A DNA stretch of 64,000 nucleotides from Terriglobales bacterium. GTDB lineage: Bacteria > Acidobacteriota > Terriglobia > Terriglobales > Acidobacteriaceae. The stretch's first letter is position 1, and every line of letters begins with the position of its first letter. The notes under the pieces were generated by a model. That model did not search any database, was not told the DNA's origin, and was given only the letters and a program-made list of their open reading frames with translations. Made by a program: the position numbers and the translations under genes. The DNA is taken from assembly GCA_035573675.1 (NCBI GenBank), contig DATMAB010000013.1, forward strand, positions 90,659 through 154,658, given 5' to 3'. Positions 18,639-27,317 of the stretch are shown one piece after another.

Positions 18639-19052
18639 ATGAAATTCCACACCGAATACCTGACCTTCAACACCCGCAAGCACCGCGAGTACATCCACAT
18701 CACTCCGCAGGTGGAAGCGGCCGTCGGCAAGAGCGGCGTGAAGGAGGGCATGGTCCTGGTCTCGGCCATGCACATCACCGCCTCGGTCTATGTGAACGAC
18801 CACGAATCCGGCTTGATCGCCGATATCGACGAATGGCTGGAGAAGCTGGCGCCCTTCCGCAAGGATTACCGCCACCACCACACCGGCGAAACCAACGGCG
18901 ACTCCCACCTGAAGAGCCTGCTCATGCACCACGAGGTCACGCTGCCTATCACCAACGGCCGGCTCGACCTCGGCCCCTGGCAGCGGGTCTTCTACGCCGA
19001 ATTCGACGGCCGCCGTCCCAAGCGTGTGATCATCAAGGTGATGGGCGAGTAA
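18639..19052 (+). CDS. YjbQ/UPF0047 family protein
   Basis: This 137-residue protein matches the UPF0047 family: [40 protein letters not shown], then [20 protein letters not shown] and the final [20 protein letters not shown]. The conserved histidines and aspartates form the family's active-site cluster. E. coli YjbQ has weak thiamine phosphate synthase activity; the role here is unknown. GGGAGG precedes the ATG. A TACAAT box (18612-18617) lies just after the upstream repeat element. Confidence 0.93.
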   Translation: MKFHTEYLTFNTRKHREYIHITPQVEAAVGKSGVKEGMVLVSAMHITASVYVNDHESGLIADIDEWLEKLAPFRKDYRHHHTGETNGDSHLKSLLMHHEVTLPITNGRLDLGPWQRVFYAEFDGRRPKRVIIKVMGE

Positions 19053-19103
19053 GCGCATCTCCGCGCCGGGCTGCGCCTCGCCCACAACCCACGAAGGCTC
19101 GGG

Positions 19104-19550
19104 TTACACCGCCACCGTCTCGGCCACCCGCACCAACGCCTGCATCCGCACCGGCGTGGAGAGCGAGCGCGTCACCAGGCATGAGCGCTCGGCCTTCTCC
19201 AGCAGGCGCATCCCGCGGTCGCGGTCGTGCTCATGGGCGACGGTCAGCACCGGACGCAGTTCGAGGTCCGTGAAGCGGAAGCCTCCCTCGCTTTTGGCGA
19301 GCGTGCCCACGGCGCTCACTTCCAGATCCAGCGCCTCGAACTTCGACATCTCGGCGATGGCCGCGAACGTGGCCACGAAGCAACTGCTCACCGCCGCCAC
19401 GAAGAAATGCTCCGGTGTCCAGAACCCGATCTCGCCCTGGAACTCCGGCGGCGCGGAAAAATCCAGGTCCTGCGTCACTCCTTCGCCCAGTACCCGGCCG
19501 CGGCGGCCCTCGGTCCAGTGCGCATCCACCTTGTAGCGGTAATCGGTCAT
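19104..19550 (-). CDS. OsmC family peroxiredoxin-like protein
   Basis: This 148-residue protein starts MTDYRYKVDAHWTEGRRGRV and shows the OsmC fold: FWTPEHFFVAAVSSCFVATF with the first redox Cys, and EKAERSCLVTRSL with the second. LELRPVLTVAHEHD lies between. The family reduces organic hydroperoxides. The start is the ATG next to a purine-rich GGAGGAAGAA site. It is convergent with yjbQ. Confidence 0.93.
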   Translation of the reverse strand: MTDYRYKVDAHWTEGRRGRVLGEGVTQDLDFSAPPEFQGEIGFWTPEHFFVAAVSSCFVATFAAIAEMSKFEALDLEVSAVGTLAKSEGGFRFTDLELRPVLTVAHEHDRDRGMRLLEKAERSCLVTRSLSTPVRMQALVRVAETVAV

Positions 19551-19588
19551 TTCTTCCTCCTTTACCCGGCCGCTCGGCGGCCTTCACG

Positions 19589-20251
19589 TCATGATTCCTT
19601 CCGCATACCCAGTTCTTCGCCCAGTTCCCGATGCTGCTTGCGCCAGCGCTCAGTCGCTTTCTCCACGTCGCGGGCATGTTGCCGGATGCGCGCGCGATCC
19701 ATTTGCGGCTTCTCGAGCTCGACGTCGAGCTCTTGCAGCGCTTCGTGCATGCGGCTGCGTTCACGGTCCATCTTGCGGATGTGATCGCGCAACGCATCCT
19801 TCTGCTCCGGGCTCATTTCCTTTATCAGCCGCACATGCGCTTGCTCCATCTCCTGGTAGCGCTCCCGCAGTTGGTCGCGAAGTCTCTGCGCCTGCTCAGC
19901 ACTGAAACCGCCTCCGCGCGCTGCCTGTTGCAGCTCGCGCGCCTGCGTCCGCACACGGTCCTGCGCCTGTGTGCAGGCCCGGTACTGGTCGCGTTGCTCG
20001 TCGCTAGCCCGGATGCGATCCCGATCCCGGTCGCGATCCCGGTCCATATCGCCCGGCCCCTGGCCCTGCATGCCGGGCTGCTGCTGACCTTGCTGGCCCA
20101 TCTGGCCCTGCTGACCTTGCTGCCCCATTTGGCCCATGCTGGAACCTTGCTTCTGTCCTCCCTGCATACCCCCGCCGCCGCGCATCTGCGCAAACGCGGT
20201 CGGAGTTGCCAACGCCAACGCGACCATGAGTGCTAATGCTTTAGGGTTCAT
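19589..20251 (-). CDS. Secreted Spy/CpxP-like helical protein with Gln/Gly-rich linker
   Basis: This 220-residue protein has a signal peptide (MNPKALALMVALALATPTAF, cleavage after AFA). A low-complexity stretch of GQQGQM units and a DRDRDRDR run follow (about residues 25-85). A long charged helical region comes next (LRDQLRERYQEMEQAHVRLI, then MSPEQKDALRDHIRKMDRER). The helical part resembles periplasmic Spy/CpxP-type chaperones in composition, but the LTxxQ signatures are weak, so function is uncertain. Confidence 0.7.
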   Translation of the reverse strand: MNPKALALMVALALATPTAFAQMRGGGGMQGGQKQGSSMGQMGQQGQQGQMGQQGQQQPGMQGQGPGDMDRDRDRDRDRIRASDEQRDQYRACTQAQDRVRTQARELQQAARGGGFSAEQAQRLRDQLRERYQEMEQAHVRLIKEMSPEQKDALRDHIRKMDRERSRMHEALQELDVELEKPQMDRARIRQHARDVEKATERWRKQHRELGEELGMRKES

Positions 20252-20396
20252 CTCTTGCCTCCATCAAGAATCGGGAGACATCTGGCTTAGGTGCATTCCA
20301 GGTGCTTCCTCTTGTATCTTCGATGCTCCCGCGAAACTCGCCTATGATGCGCGTCACACGCAGCTGTGAGCCTTGTGCCCTCATCCCGATGGGTAG

Positions 20397-20416
20397 AGAC
20401 GTTGCTTGCAACGTCT
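20397..20416. repeat. Palindrome of the TTGC family
   Basis: AGACGTTGC-TT-GCAACGTCT is perfect with 9-bp arms, related to the pair at 14099-14144. The rest of 20252-20467 shows nothing else. Confidence 0.75.
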
Positions 20417-20467
20417 AGGAACAGGCGTTCTCTAGCCCCAGCGCAGATACGCGCTTGGAACGTCTTC

Positions 20468-20502
20468 CAAAACAAAACGGCCGCCGCTTTCCGCGACGGC
20501 CG
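20468..20502 (-). terminator. Rho-independent terminator after the small membrane ORF
   Basis: On the minus strand a GC-rich hairpin (20478-20501, CGGCCG/CGGCCG arms) is followed by TTTTGTTTT (20469-20477). It lies just downstream of the stop at 20523. Confidence 0.8.
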
Positions 20503-20522
20503 CTCTCGAGAGGCGGAGAAAG

Positions 20523-20675
20523 TTAGAAGGTCACAATGAACTTTACGATGGCGTCCTGGTAACGCCCGATAAACTGCCACGACGCCGCCAGCAACACCAG
20601 GGCCGGGGCTAGGAGCAGCGTGATCTCCGCTGTTCTTGCTAACGCCGACCTGGTAGCTTCCCTTACCCTATCCAT
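20523..20675 (-). CDS. 50-residue single-helix membrane protein
   Basis: The ORF encodes a charged N-terminus (MDRVREATRSALARTAE), one membrane helix (ITLLLAPALVLLAASW) and a short tail ending KFIVTF. A GGAGTGGAG ribosome site precedes the ATG and a clear terminator follows the stop, so it looks like a complete transcription unit. No family is recognised. It stands alone upstream of and divergent from the spermidine-synthase-like gene. Confidence 0.6.
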   Translation of the reverse strand: MDRVREATRSALARTAEITLLLAPALVLLAASWQFIGRYQDAIVKFIVTF

Positions 20676-20855
20676 GATTACTCCACTCCTCGATGGAATG
20701 CCGCCATCGTAGCCGGGTCCTCGAACCCTGAAAATGGCCCGTTGGTAGGATTACAAAGGTTACGTTACCCCTCGAGACAGGTAACGTAACTCTATTTCTT
20801 TCATCAGGTTACGGTTGACGTTGCGAAGAGCGGAGGCCTTCCTGAGACCGCCCCG

Positions 20856-22964
20856 GTGTACACTTGCCGCTCTTCGCCCTTGACCCGACGCACCCTCTAC
20901 GGCCTGACCATCTTCCTCAGTGCCTTCCTGCTCTTCCAGGTCCAGCCCATCCTCGGCAAGTACATCCTGCCCTGGTTCGGAGGCACGCCCGCCGTCTGGA
21001 CCGCCTGCCTGCTCTTCTTTCAGACCATGCTGCTCGTCGGATATCTCTACAGCCACACGCTTGCGGTCCGCTTCAGCCCGAGCAGCCAGGTTGCGATCCA
21101 CACGGCCCTTCTGGCGTCTTCCCTGGCCTGGATCTTCTACCAGGCCCAACGCTGGGGAACGCCCGTCCTGCCTCCCTCCGCAGAGAGACTCGTCAGTGCC
21201 ACGCACCCGACGCTGGACGTCCTGTTCCTGCTGCTCGCCGCCGTCGGTGTACCCTACTTCCTGCTCTCAAGCACCGGCCCGCTCCTGCAGGCCTGGTTCG
21301 CTCGCGCGCAGCAGGCTTCGCCCTACCGCCTCTACGCGCTTTCCAATGCCGGCTCGCTTCTCGGGCTCTTGAGCTATCCCTTCGCCGTCGAACCGGCCCT
21401 CTCTCTGCGGACACAAGGCCGTATGTGGACCTGGGGATACGTCGCCTTCGTCGTGGGCTGCGCCGCTTGCGCATGGAGCGCCGGCCGCAGCGCCGCGCCG
21501 TCCGATCCGGCGCCCATCGCGAACGATTCCCCGCCCGCGCGCGGCGCCCTCCTGTTGTGGGCCGCGCTGGCCGCTTGCGCTTCCGCCATGCTGCTGGCCA
21601 CTACCAACCAGATCTCGCAGGAAGTGGCCGTGGTTCCTTTCCTGTGGGTGCTGCCGCTGAGCGTCTATCTCGCCACGCTCATCGTCTGCTTCGACGCCCC
21701 GCGCTGGTACGCCCGGCGCTGGATGAAGTTCCTGATGGTCGCAGCCCTGGTCGCCCCGGTTCTGCTGTTCATCGGGCCCTACGCCGGCTTTCTGGTTCAG
21801 CTTGCCGGCTTCTCGCTCATCCTGCTGGTGGTGTGCATGGTCTGCCACGGCGAGCTGGTCCGCCTGAAGCCCGCCGCGCAACATCTCACCTTCTTCTATC
21901 TCGCGCTTTCCGGCGGCGCTGCTGCAGGCTCAGCGTTCGTGGCATTGCTCGCGCCGCGCCTCTTCCCAGCCTACTGGGAGTTCCACATCTCGCTCTGGAC
22001 CTGCTGCCTGCTCGCCGTAATCGTGCTGGTGCGCGACCGGCAGCGTCTTTTCTATCGCGACGGATTCGGCCCGGGGTTTTACCTTGCCCTGGTGGGGCTT
22101 GCGGTCCTGGCCTCCGAACTCGGACTGCATGCCTGGTGGCAGACGCGCAACACGCTCGAAGTCGCCCGCAATTTCTTTGGCGTGGTGGCTGTGCGCGAAG
22201 ACTTCGACTACGACAACACCTACTTGCGCATCCGGGTCCTCCGCCACGGTGGCATCACCCACGGCCTGCAGTACCAGGACGAGCGCCTGCGCACTCAGCC
22301 TACTGCCTACTTCGTCCCGGAAAGCGGCGTAGGCCTCGCCTTTGCATCGTTGCGAAGCCGCGCGTCATCCGGCTTGCGCATCGGCGTGGTCGGCCTCGGC
22401 ATCGGCACGCTGGCCGCCTACGGCCGCGAAGGGGACTCCATCCGCTTCTACGAGATCAACCCGGAAGTGACGCGCATCGCCCGAGGCCCGCTCTTCTCTT
22501 ATCTTCGGGATGCGCAGGCGCGTGTCGAGATCGTCGCCGGCGACGGGCGTCTCTCGCTCGAGCACGAACTCACGCAGGGCTCGCAGCAGTTCGATCTGCT
22601 CGTGCTCGACGCCTTCACCAGCGGCGCGCCGCCCGTCCATCTGCTTACGCGTGAAGCGTTCGACCTGTACCTTGCGCATCTCGCGCCGCAGGGCATCCTG
22701 GCTGTGAACGTGTCCAACCGCGCTCTCGATCTGCGGCCCGTCGTCCAGCGCGCCGCTGCGCACTCCGGCCTTGCGCTCACCTGGACGTATCTCCCGCCCG
22801 CCGGCCCGTTCCATCCCGGCGGCAGTTGGATGTTGCTCGCCCGCGACCCGCAGCTCCTCCGGGAACCTCCCCTCACCACCGCCGCCAGCCCGCTTCCCCC
22901 TCCACCTGCCAACTTCCGCCAGTGGACGGACGACTACAGCAACCTGTTCCAGGTCTTGAAATAG
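20856..22964 (+). CDS. Membrane-anchored spermidine synthase-like protein
   Basis: This protein of about 702 residues has some ten membrane helices in its first 430 residues (YGLTIFLSAFLLFQVQPILG, then GYVAFVVGCAACAWSAG, then LLLWAALAACASAMLLATT). A cytosolic methyltransferase-like domain follows with the spermidine synthase Rossmann motif (RIGVVGLGIGTLAAYGREG), FYEINPEV, VEIVAGDGR and FDLLVLDAFTSGAPPVHLLT. Such fused proteins are common, but polyamine synthesis has rarely been shown. GTG at 20856 or TTG at 20880 may be the start. Nothing obvious is linked in an operon. Confidence 0.88.
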   Translation: MYTCRSSPLTRRTLYGLTIFLSAFLLFQVQPILGKYILPWFGGTPAVWTACLLFFQTMLLVGYLYSHTLAVRFSPSSQVAIHTALLASSLAWIFYQAQRWGTPVLPPSAERLVSATHPTLDVLFLLLAAVGVPYFLLSSTGPLLQAWFARAQQASPYRLYALSNAGSLLGLLSYPFAVEPALSLRTQGRMWTWGYVAFVVGCAACAWSAGRSAAPSDPAPIANDSPPARGALLLWAALAACASAMLLATTNQISQEVAVVPFLWVLPLSVYLATLIVCFDAPRWYARRWMKFLMVAALVAPVLLFIGPYAGFLVQLAGFSLILLVVCMVCHGELVRLKPAAQHLTFFYLALSGGAAAGSAFVALLAPRLFPAYWEFHISLWTCCLLAVIVLVRDRQRLFYRDGFGPGFYLALVGLAVLASELGLHAWWQTRNTLEVARNFFGVVAVREDFDYDNTYLRIRVLRHGGITHGLQYQDERLRTQPTAYFVPESGVGLAFASLRSRASSGLRIGVVGLGIGTLAAYGREGDSIRFYEINPEVTRIARGPLFSYLRDAQARVEIVAGDGRLSLEHELTQGSQQFDLLVLDAFTSGAPPVHLLTREAFDLYLAHLAPQGILAVNVSNRALDLRPVVQRAAAHSGLALTWTYLPPAGPFHPGGSWMLLARDPQLLREPPLTTAASPLPPPPANFRQWTDDYSNLFQVLK

Positions 22965-22982
22965 CGGGGATTGGGGGGACTT

Positions 22983-23108
22983 TTACGGCAGCGGCTTCAG
23001 CAGCGCCGCCGTCGAAGCCAGCTTCTCGGCCACCGGCCGGATGATGGCCGCCAGGCCCCAGAACAGCAGCACAGTGGACACGATGGTCGTCAGGACGTTG
23101 TCCCTCAC
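22983..23108 (-). CDS. Possible 41-residue membrane peptide
   Basis: A GTG-initiated frame encodes MRDNVLTTIVSTVLLFWGLA followed by AIIRPVAEKLASTAALLKPL. It has one hydrophobic helix and fills the only non-repeat part of the 22965-23328 spacer. The ribosome site is poor and no homologue is recognised, so this is tentative. The remaining spacer shows nothing clear. Confidence 0.35.
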   Translation of the reverse strand: MRDNVLTTIVSTVLLFWGLAAIIRPVAEKLASTAALLKPLP

Positions 23109-23328
23109 TGCAACTTCGGGAAGATTCGCCCAGAGCAGGCTTCTGTCGCAGGTAGAGACATTACGCGCTCATCGTTGTCTTTTGTCTATTAACGAATCGG
23201 GTTCTCCCCGCCCGCGAACGGCCCGGGAGGCGATTCCGTGGCCAAATCAGCCCCGAAACGGCGGTTTTCGCAGCCTTCCATGTCCCGCCTTCCTCGCCGC
23301 AGTTAACTCCGTTGTAAACTCCTGCCCC

Positions 23329-24246
23329 ATGCGGGCTCTTACCGAGCAGGACCTTCACCGCCTTCTCGACCCCGTGGCGGTCGTCGAGGTCATCGAGCAG
23401 GCCTTCCGCCGCGACTATCGCTCGACGGCGGTCCTGCCCGCCCGCACCCACATGCCCATCCCCGGCGGCATCCTGCTGATGATGCCCTGCTACGACTCCG
23501 CCCTGCCCGCTCTGGGCGTCAAGCTGGTTACGGTCACGAGGACCGGCATCCAGGCGCACTACTCCCTGCTCGATCCCGCTACCGGCACGCTGCTCGCGGC
23601 CATGGAAGCCAACTGGCTCACTGATCTGCGCACCGCGGCCACGTCGGCGGTCGCCACGAGGCACTTGATGCGTTCCGGCGCTTCCACCCTGGGCATCTTC
23701 GGCACAGGACGCCAGGCTTGGGCGCATCTCCTGGTATTTCAGAAGCTGTGGAGCTTTCGCCGCGTGTTGGTCTGCGGCTCGACTCCGGTAGCCACCCTCG
23801 ACTTCTGTCGCCGTGTCGCCGGCGAACTCGGACTCCACGCCGAACCCGCCGACCACGCTGCGTGCGCCGCACACGCCGACGTCATCTGCTGCTGTACCAC
23901 CGCGACCGAACCGCTCTTCGATGGCAGCGGGTTGCGTCCGGGCACGCACCTGAATCTGGTCGGCGCTTTCCGCCCCGACACGCGCGAGGTGGATGACCTC
24001 ACCATCCAGCGCGCCCGTGTCGTGGTGGACACCTGCGAAGGCGCTCTGGCCGAAGCCGGCGACCTGCTCATCCCGCTCGCCGGCGGCGCCATCTCACGCA
24101 GCCACTTCCTCGCCGACCTGCATGAACTCATCTCCGGCAAGACGCGCGTGCGCACCGCCGACGACGACATCACCTTGTTCAAGAGCGTGGGCTGCGCGCT
24201 GGAGGACCTGGTGGTCGCGCAGCTTGCGTTTCAAGAAGGATGTTAA
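23329..24246 (+). CDS. Ornithine cyclodeaminase/mu-crystallin family protein
   Basis: This 305-residue protein has the family's N-terminal dimer domain (ALTEQDLHRLLDPVAVVEVI, then HMPIPGGILLMMPCYD, then GVKLVTVTRTGIQAHYSLLD). The Rossmann domain begins LGIFGTGRQAWAHLLVFQKL and includes ADVICCCTTATEPLFDG. The family includes ornithine cyclodeaminase, ketimine reductase and alanine dehydrogenase, so the exact substrate is unknown. The ATG gives normal family length. It is convergent with the molybdopterin oxidoreductase across a repeat-filled spacer. Confidence 0.92.
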   Translation: MRALTEQDLHRLLDPVAVVEVIEQAFRRDYRSTAVLPARTHMPIPGGILLMMPCYDSALPALGVKLVTVTRTGIQAHYSLLDPATGTLLAAMEANWLTDLRTAATSAVATRHLMRSGASTLGIFGTGRQAWAHLLVFQKLWSFRRVLVCGSTPVATLDFCRRVAGELGLHAEPADHAACAAHADVICCCTTATEPLFDGSGLRPGTHLNLVGAFRPDTREVDDLTIQRARVVVDTCEGALAEAGDLLIPLAGGAISRSHFLADLHELISGKTRVRTADDDITLFKSVGCALEDLVVAQLAFQEGC

Positions 24247-24259
24247 AACCTGGCTGGCC

Positions 24260-24329
24260 GTCATCCTGAGCGAGGGAGGCTTCCCGCCCGCTCTTTCCAG
24301 GGCGGGAAACCCGAGCGAAGGATCTCGGG
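24260..24329 (+). repeat. GTCATCCTGAG family element, copy 2
   Basis: It starts GTCATCCTGAGCGAGGGAGG and ends CCGAGCGAAGGATCTCGG. Inside is a perfect 9-bp hairpin TTCCCGCCC/GGGCGGGAA. It begins 14 bp after the stop of the preceding gene. Confidence 0.88.
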
Positions 24330-24340
24330 TTTGTTTTCCT

Positions 24341-24383
24341 GACGACTGGCGACTCCCAACTGCTAACCGCTTATCGCTTATCG
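24341..24383. repeat. Heptamer array containing the stop of the oxidoreductase gene
   Basis: Read on the minus strand: CGATAAG, CGATAAG, CGGTTAG, CAGTTGG, GAGTCGC, CAGTCGT. The TAA stop of the gene at 24378 is inside the first unit. Confidence 0.8.
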
Positions 24384-26384
24384 CCTCACTGCCTCGACCT
24401 GAACCCGCGCATCGTTGTAGCACGCCTGCCCCGCCACCTCGCTCACCGTGGCCGGACACAACGCGGTGGCAGTGAACCCGTTCAGCGAAGCCCTGCGCCA
24501 CGCGCCCTTGGGCATCGAGACCACGCCCGGGCGCACGCGCCCGCTCACCTTGGCGCGGCACACCACTTCGCCCAGGCGGTTGAATACGCGCACGCGGTCG
24601 CCCTCGCCGATGCCGCGCGCCGCGGCGTCGTCGGGATGGAGCGTCAGGCGCAACTCCGCCAGGTTGAACTCGCCCAGCGTGCTCGAGATCAATCTCGACG
24701 TCGACGGGCTGATCATCGCCAGCGGATGCTCGGCGTCTTCCACGGGCGCGTATCGGTACGGCGCCGCACCCAGGCACGCCGGCGCCAAGTGAATCTTCTT
24801 GTCCGCGGTCAGAGGATAGATGTCCTGGAACAGCACCGGCCCTTTGCCGGGGAAGTCATAAGTCTCGCAGCCGCCCGCCGCCAGCTTCTCCGCCGCCGGA
24901 TGTTTCCCGCTCATGTGCGTGGCCGCCGCCAGGTTCCGCACCCAGGTCGCATCGTCCCAGGCAAACGGAGCGTCGGTGAACCCCAGGGCGCGCCCCAGGG
25001 CGCCGAACACTTCGATGTTCGAGCGCGCCTCGCCGCGCGCCGCGATCACCGGACGCACGCCGCCTACCACGTAGCTGCCGTAGGCTTTGCGCACGTCGTA
25101 GTGTTCCAGGAAGGTGGTCGCCGGCAGCAGGATGTCGGCGTACGCAGCCGTATCCGTCATCACCTGCTCGTGCAATACCGTAAACAGGTCTTCACGACTC
25201 AAGCCGCGCAGCACTGCCTTCTGGTCGGGCACCGTCGCGGCCGGATTGCAGTTGTAAATGAACAGCGCCTTCACCGGCGGATCGAGCCGGTCGTTCAGAA
25301 GCTCGCCCAACTGCGTCATGTTCAGCTCACGCGTCTGCCACTTCAGCTCGCCCAGCAGCCGCGTATTGTCGAGCTTTCCGGCGCCGCCGTTGCTCAGCGT
25401 GTATCCGCCGCCGCGCACCCCGAACTTGCCCAGCAGCGCCGGCATGGCCAGCACCGCCGCCATCGCCTGCCCCGCGTTGCGATTGCGCTCCACGCCCCAG
25501 CCCAGGCGCAGCAGCGCGGGCGAAGTCTCCGCCCACTTGTCCGCCAGCTTGCGGATACCATCCGCCGCAACGCGCGCCGTCTGTGCCGCACGTTCCAGCG
25601 GCCACTCCCGTGCCGCGGCCAACAGGGTATCAAGGCCTGTTGCATGCTTCGCCAGGAACTCGCGGTCGAAGCGGCCCCGCTCCTCCCAATAGTGGATCAT
25701 CCCCAGCGCCAGCGGCAGGTCGGCGCCGGGATACACCGGCAGATGCAGGTCCGTTTCGGCATCGGAGAAATTCTGGGCCGGATCCACCGTGGCGATGAAC
25801 GCGCCCCGCCGCTTGGCCTCGCGCAGGAACGGCACCAGGTGGATGTTGCTGGCCTTGGGGTTCGCGCCCCAGATCACGATGAAGCGCGCGTGCACGAAAT
25901 CTTCGAAGGCCACGCCCGGCATCTTGCCGTACATCCCCAGGGCGACCTCCGTGGCGTGCGCGGCGCATAGCGTGCGCCCCAGCCGCGACGCACCCAGCCG
26001 CGCGAACAGCAGGTCGTCGAGCGTGCCGTCCGTCATCCAGCCGTTCGACCCTCCGTAGTGATACGGCAGGATGGCTTCCCCGCCCCACTTCTTCTGCACC
26101 TCGCGGAACCGCGCCACGATTTCCGCTATCGCCTCATCCCAGGAGATGCGCTCGAACTTCCCCGCGCCTTTCGGCCCGGTGCGCCGCATGGGATAAAGCA
26201 GCCGCTCGCCGCTGTACACCCGCTCGCCGAAGCGGCGGACTTTGGAACAGATGAACCCGCCCGTCACCGGATGGCCGTTTTCGGCCGCGCCGATGGAAGT
26301 GATTTTGCCGTCCTCCACCGTCACGCCCAGCGCGCACGTATCCGGACAATCCAGCGGACAGGTCGTTTTCAGAGTCTCGGGCAT
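24378..26384 (-). CDS. Molybdopterin-dependent oxidoreductase, DMSO reductase family
   Basis: This 668-residue protein begins MPETLKTTCPLDCPDTCALG. The cysteine set C-x3-C-x3-C, then a later FICSK, binds an N-terminal [4Fe-4S] cluster. Molybdopterin-binding blocks follow (ERISWDEAIAEIVARFREVQ, YHYGGSNGWMTD, VIWGANPKASNIHLVPFLRE, VDPAQNFSDAETDLHL, GGGYTLSNGG), ending in a dinucleotide-binding domain (LAELRLTLHPDDAAARGIGE). No twin-arginine signal is seen, so it is cytoplasmic. It lacks linked FeS or membrane subunits, and the substrate is unknown. The final VRR and TAA lie in a heptamer array. Confidence 0.93.
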   Translation of the reverse strand: MPETLKTTCPLDCPDTCALGVTVEDGKITSIGAAENGHPVTGGFICSKVRRFGERVYSGERLLYPMRRTGPKGAGKFERISWDEAIAEIVARFREVQKKWGGEAILPYHYGGSNGWMTDGTLDDLLFARLGASRLGRTLCAAHATEVALGMYGKMPGVAFEDFVHARFIVIWGANPKASNIHLVPFLREAKRRGAFIATVDPAQNFSDAETDLHLPVYPGADLPLALGMIHYWEERGRFDREFLAKHATGLDTLLAAAREWPLERAAQTARVAADGIRKLADKWAETSPALLRLGWGVERNRNAGQAMAAVLAMPALLGKFGVRGGGYTLSNGGAGKLDNTRLLGELKWQTRELNMTQLGELLNDRLDPPVKALFIYNCNPAATVPDQKAVLRGLSREDLFTVLHEQVMTDTAAYADILLPATTFLEHYDVRKAYGSYVVGGVRPVIAARGEARSNIEVFGALGRALGFTDAPFAWDDATWVRNLAAATHMSGKHPAAEKLAAGGCETYDFPGKGPVLFQDIYPLTADKKIHLAPACLGAAPYRYAPVEDAEHPLAMISPSTSRLISSTLGEFNLAELRLTLHPDDAAARGIGEGDRVRVFNRLGEVVCRAKVSGRVRPGVVSMPKGAWRRASLNGFTATALCPATVSEVAGQACYNDARVQVEAVRR

Positions 26385-26439
26385 CGTCGTTAAGGCTAGC
26401 GCAAGTTGGCTGCCGGCTGAAAGGGCCATGTCGCTCGTG

Positions 26440-26544
26440 GCTATTGGCTCCTGACTTCTAGCTTCTAGCTCCTAGCTTCTGGCTAAAGACTTACCCACAT
26501 CGTCGGCAGAAGCTTCCGCTAAACGGCACGATGGAAGTCGTGCC
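26440..26544. repeat. Heptamer array (AGCTTCT) and a GGCACGA palindrome
   Basis: 26446-26487 carries GGCTCCT, GACTTCT, AGCTTCT, AGCTCCT, AGCTTCT, GGCTAAA. 26525-26544 is a perfect 7-bp hairpin GGCACGA-TGGAAG-TCGTGCC. No gene is seen between 26385 and 26627. Confidence 0.8.
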
Positions 26545-26627
26545 CCTCCGAAAGCATGTCGTTTACCCACGGAGGGAATCTAGCCAACACGACCCCGCCA
26601 GGTCCTAGAATGCCGCAGGTCACAGCC

Positions 26628-27035
26628 ATGTCTCGTTTGCAATCTGCGTTCGGCGCGCTCGTCCTCACGCAGGCGGCTCACTCTGCTGAAGAGTACGTGG
26701 GGCGGCTCTGGGAAACCTTCCCGCCGGCCCGCTTCCTGTCCGGATTGGTATCGCCGGATCGAGAACTGGGGTTCATCGTTATCAACGTAGCCCTCATAGC
26801 GTTCGGCGTCTGGTGCTTCTTCTGGCCCGTACGCCGCCGCTGGCCATCCGCGACGCCGCTAGGCTGGGTTTGGGTGGCGGTGGAGGTGATGAATGGTGTC
26901 GGCCATCCGCTTTGGTCGGTTCGGGTTGGCGGATACACGCCCGGCGTCGCCACGGCCCCGGTGCTGCTGATCTTGGCCATCTGCCTGGCCTGGCAGCTGC
27001 GAGACCTGGAACGGCGCTCGTCCGCGCCCGGTTGA
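26628..27035 (+). CDS. HXXEE-type membrane protein
   Basis: This protein of about 135 residues has the H-x-x-E-E signature (QAAHSAEEY) near the N-terminus and about four hydrophobic segments (ELGFIVINVALIAFGVWCFF, then PLGWVWVAVEVMNGVGHPLW, then GVATAPVLLILAICLAWQL). The conserved histidine in NGVGHPLWSV and the GYTPGV segment are typical of the family. The function is unknown. ATG 26628 follows other in-frame ATGs (26610, 26556), so the start is not certain. Confidence 0.75.
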   Translation: MSRLQSAFGALVLTQAAHSAEEYVGRLWETFPPARFLSGLVSPDRELGFIVINVALIAFGVWCFFWPVRRRWPSATPLGWVWVAVEVMNGVGHPLWSVRVGGYTPGVATAPVLLILAICLAWQLRDLERRSSAPG

Positions 27036-27070
27036 CAGATTGCCGTACCTAATGATATGGTTAGCCATAT
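27032..27070 (+). promoter_or_regulatory. vapBC promoter with overlapping palindromic operator
   Basis: A perfect TTGACA (27032-27037) is followed after 18 bp by TATGGT (27056-27061). A perfect palindrome ATATGG-TTAG-CCATAT (27055-27070) overlaps both the -10 and the ATG at 27069. Transcription should start at about 27068, so the mRNA would be leaderless, and binding of the VapBC complex to the palindrome would block it. Confidence 0.7.
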
Positions 27071-27317
27071 GAAGACGACCATTCAGATTCCCGACAGTCT
27101 GTTCGAGGAGATCCGTCGGCTGGCGCAGCGTGAGCACACCACGCTGAAAGCCCTGGTTGAACAAGGGCTGCGCCGCATCCTCACGGAGCGCAAGCGGCGC
27201 GGCGGCGGGTTCCGTCTGCGAAGAGCTACCTTCAAAGGCCAAGGGCTGCAACCTCCCGTCGCCGGGGCCTCCTGGGAGCAAATTCGCGACCTGAGCTACG
27301 AAGGGCGCGGCGCATGA
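27069..27317 (+). CDS. VapB-type antitoxin
   Basis: This 82-residue protein has an N-terminal ribbon-helix-helix (MKTTIQIPDSLFEEIRRLAQ, then REHTTLKALVEQGLRRILTE). A basic then tryptophan-containing C-terminal tail follows (GASWEQIRDLSYEGRGA), which would wrap the toxin. It overlaps the toxin gene by 4 bp (ATGA). No Shine-Dalgarno is visible, in line with a leaderless start; an in-frame ATG at 27057 is less likely because it precedes the expected transcription start. Confidence 0.9.
   Translation: MKTTIQIPDSLFEEIRRLAQREHTTLKALVEQGLRRILTERKRRGGGFRLRRATFKGQGLQPPVAGASWEQIRDLSYEGRGA

Noticed and set aside
20760..21206. Minus-strand frame at the start of the spermidine-synthase-like gene
   Set aside because: Antisense shadow; composition follows the plus-strand codons and no homology is recognised.
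23041..23328. N-terminal extension of the ornithine cyclodeaminase gene
   Set aside because: The extension has no resemblance to the family; ATG 23329 matches the normal start MRALTEQDL.
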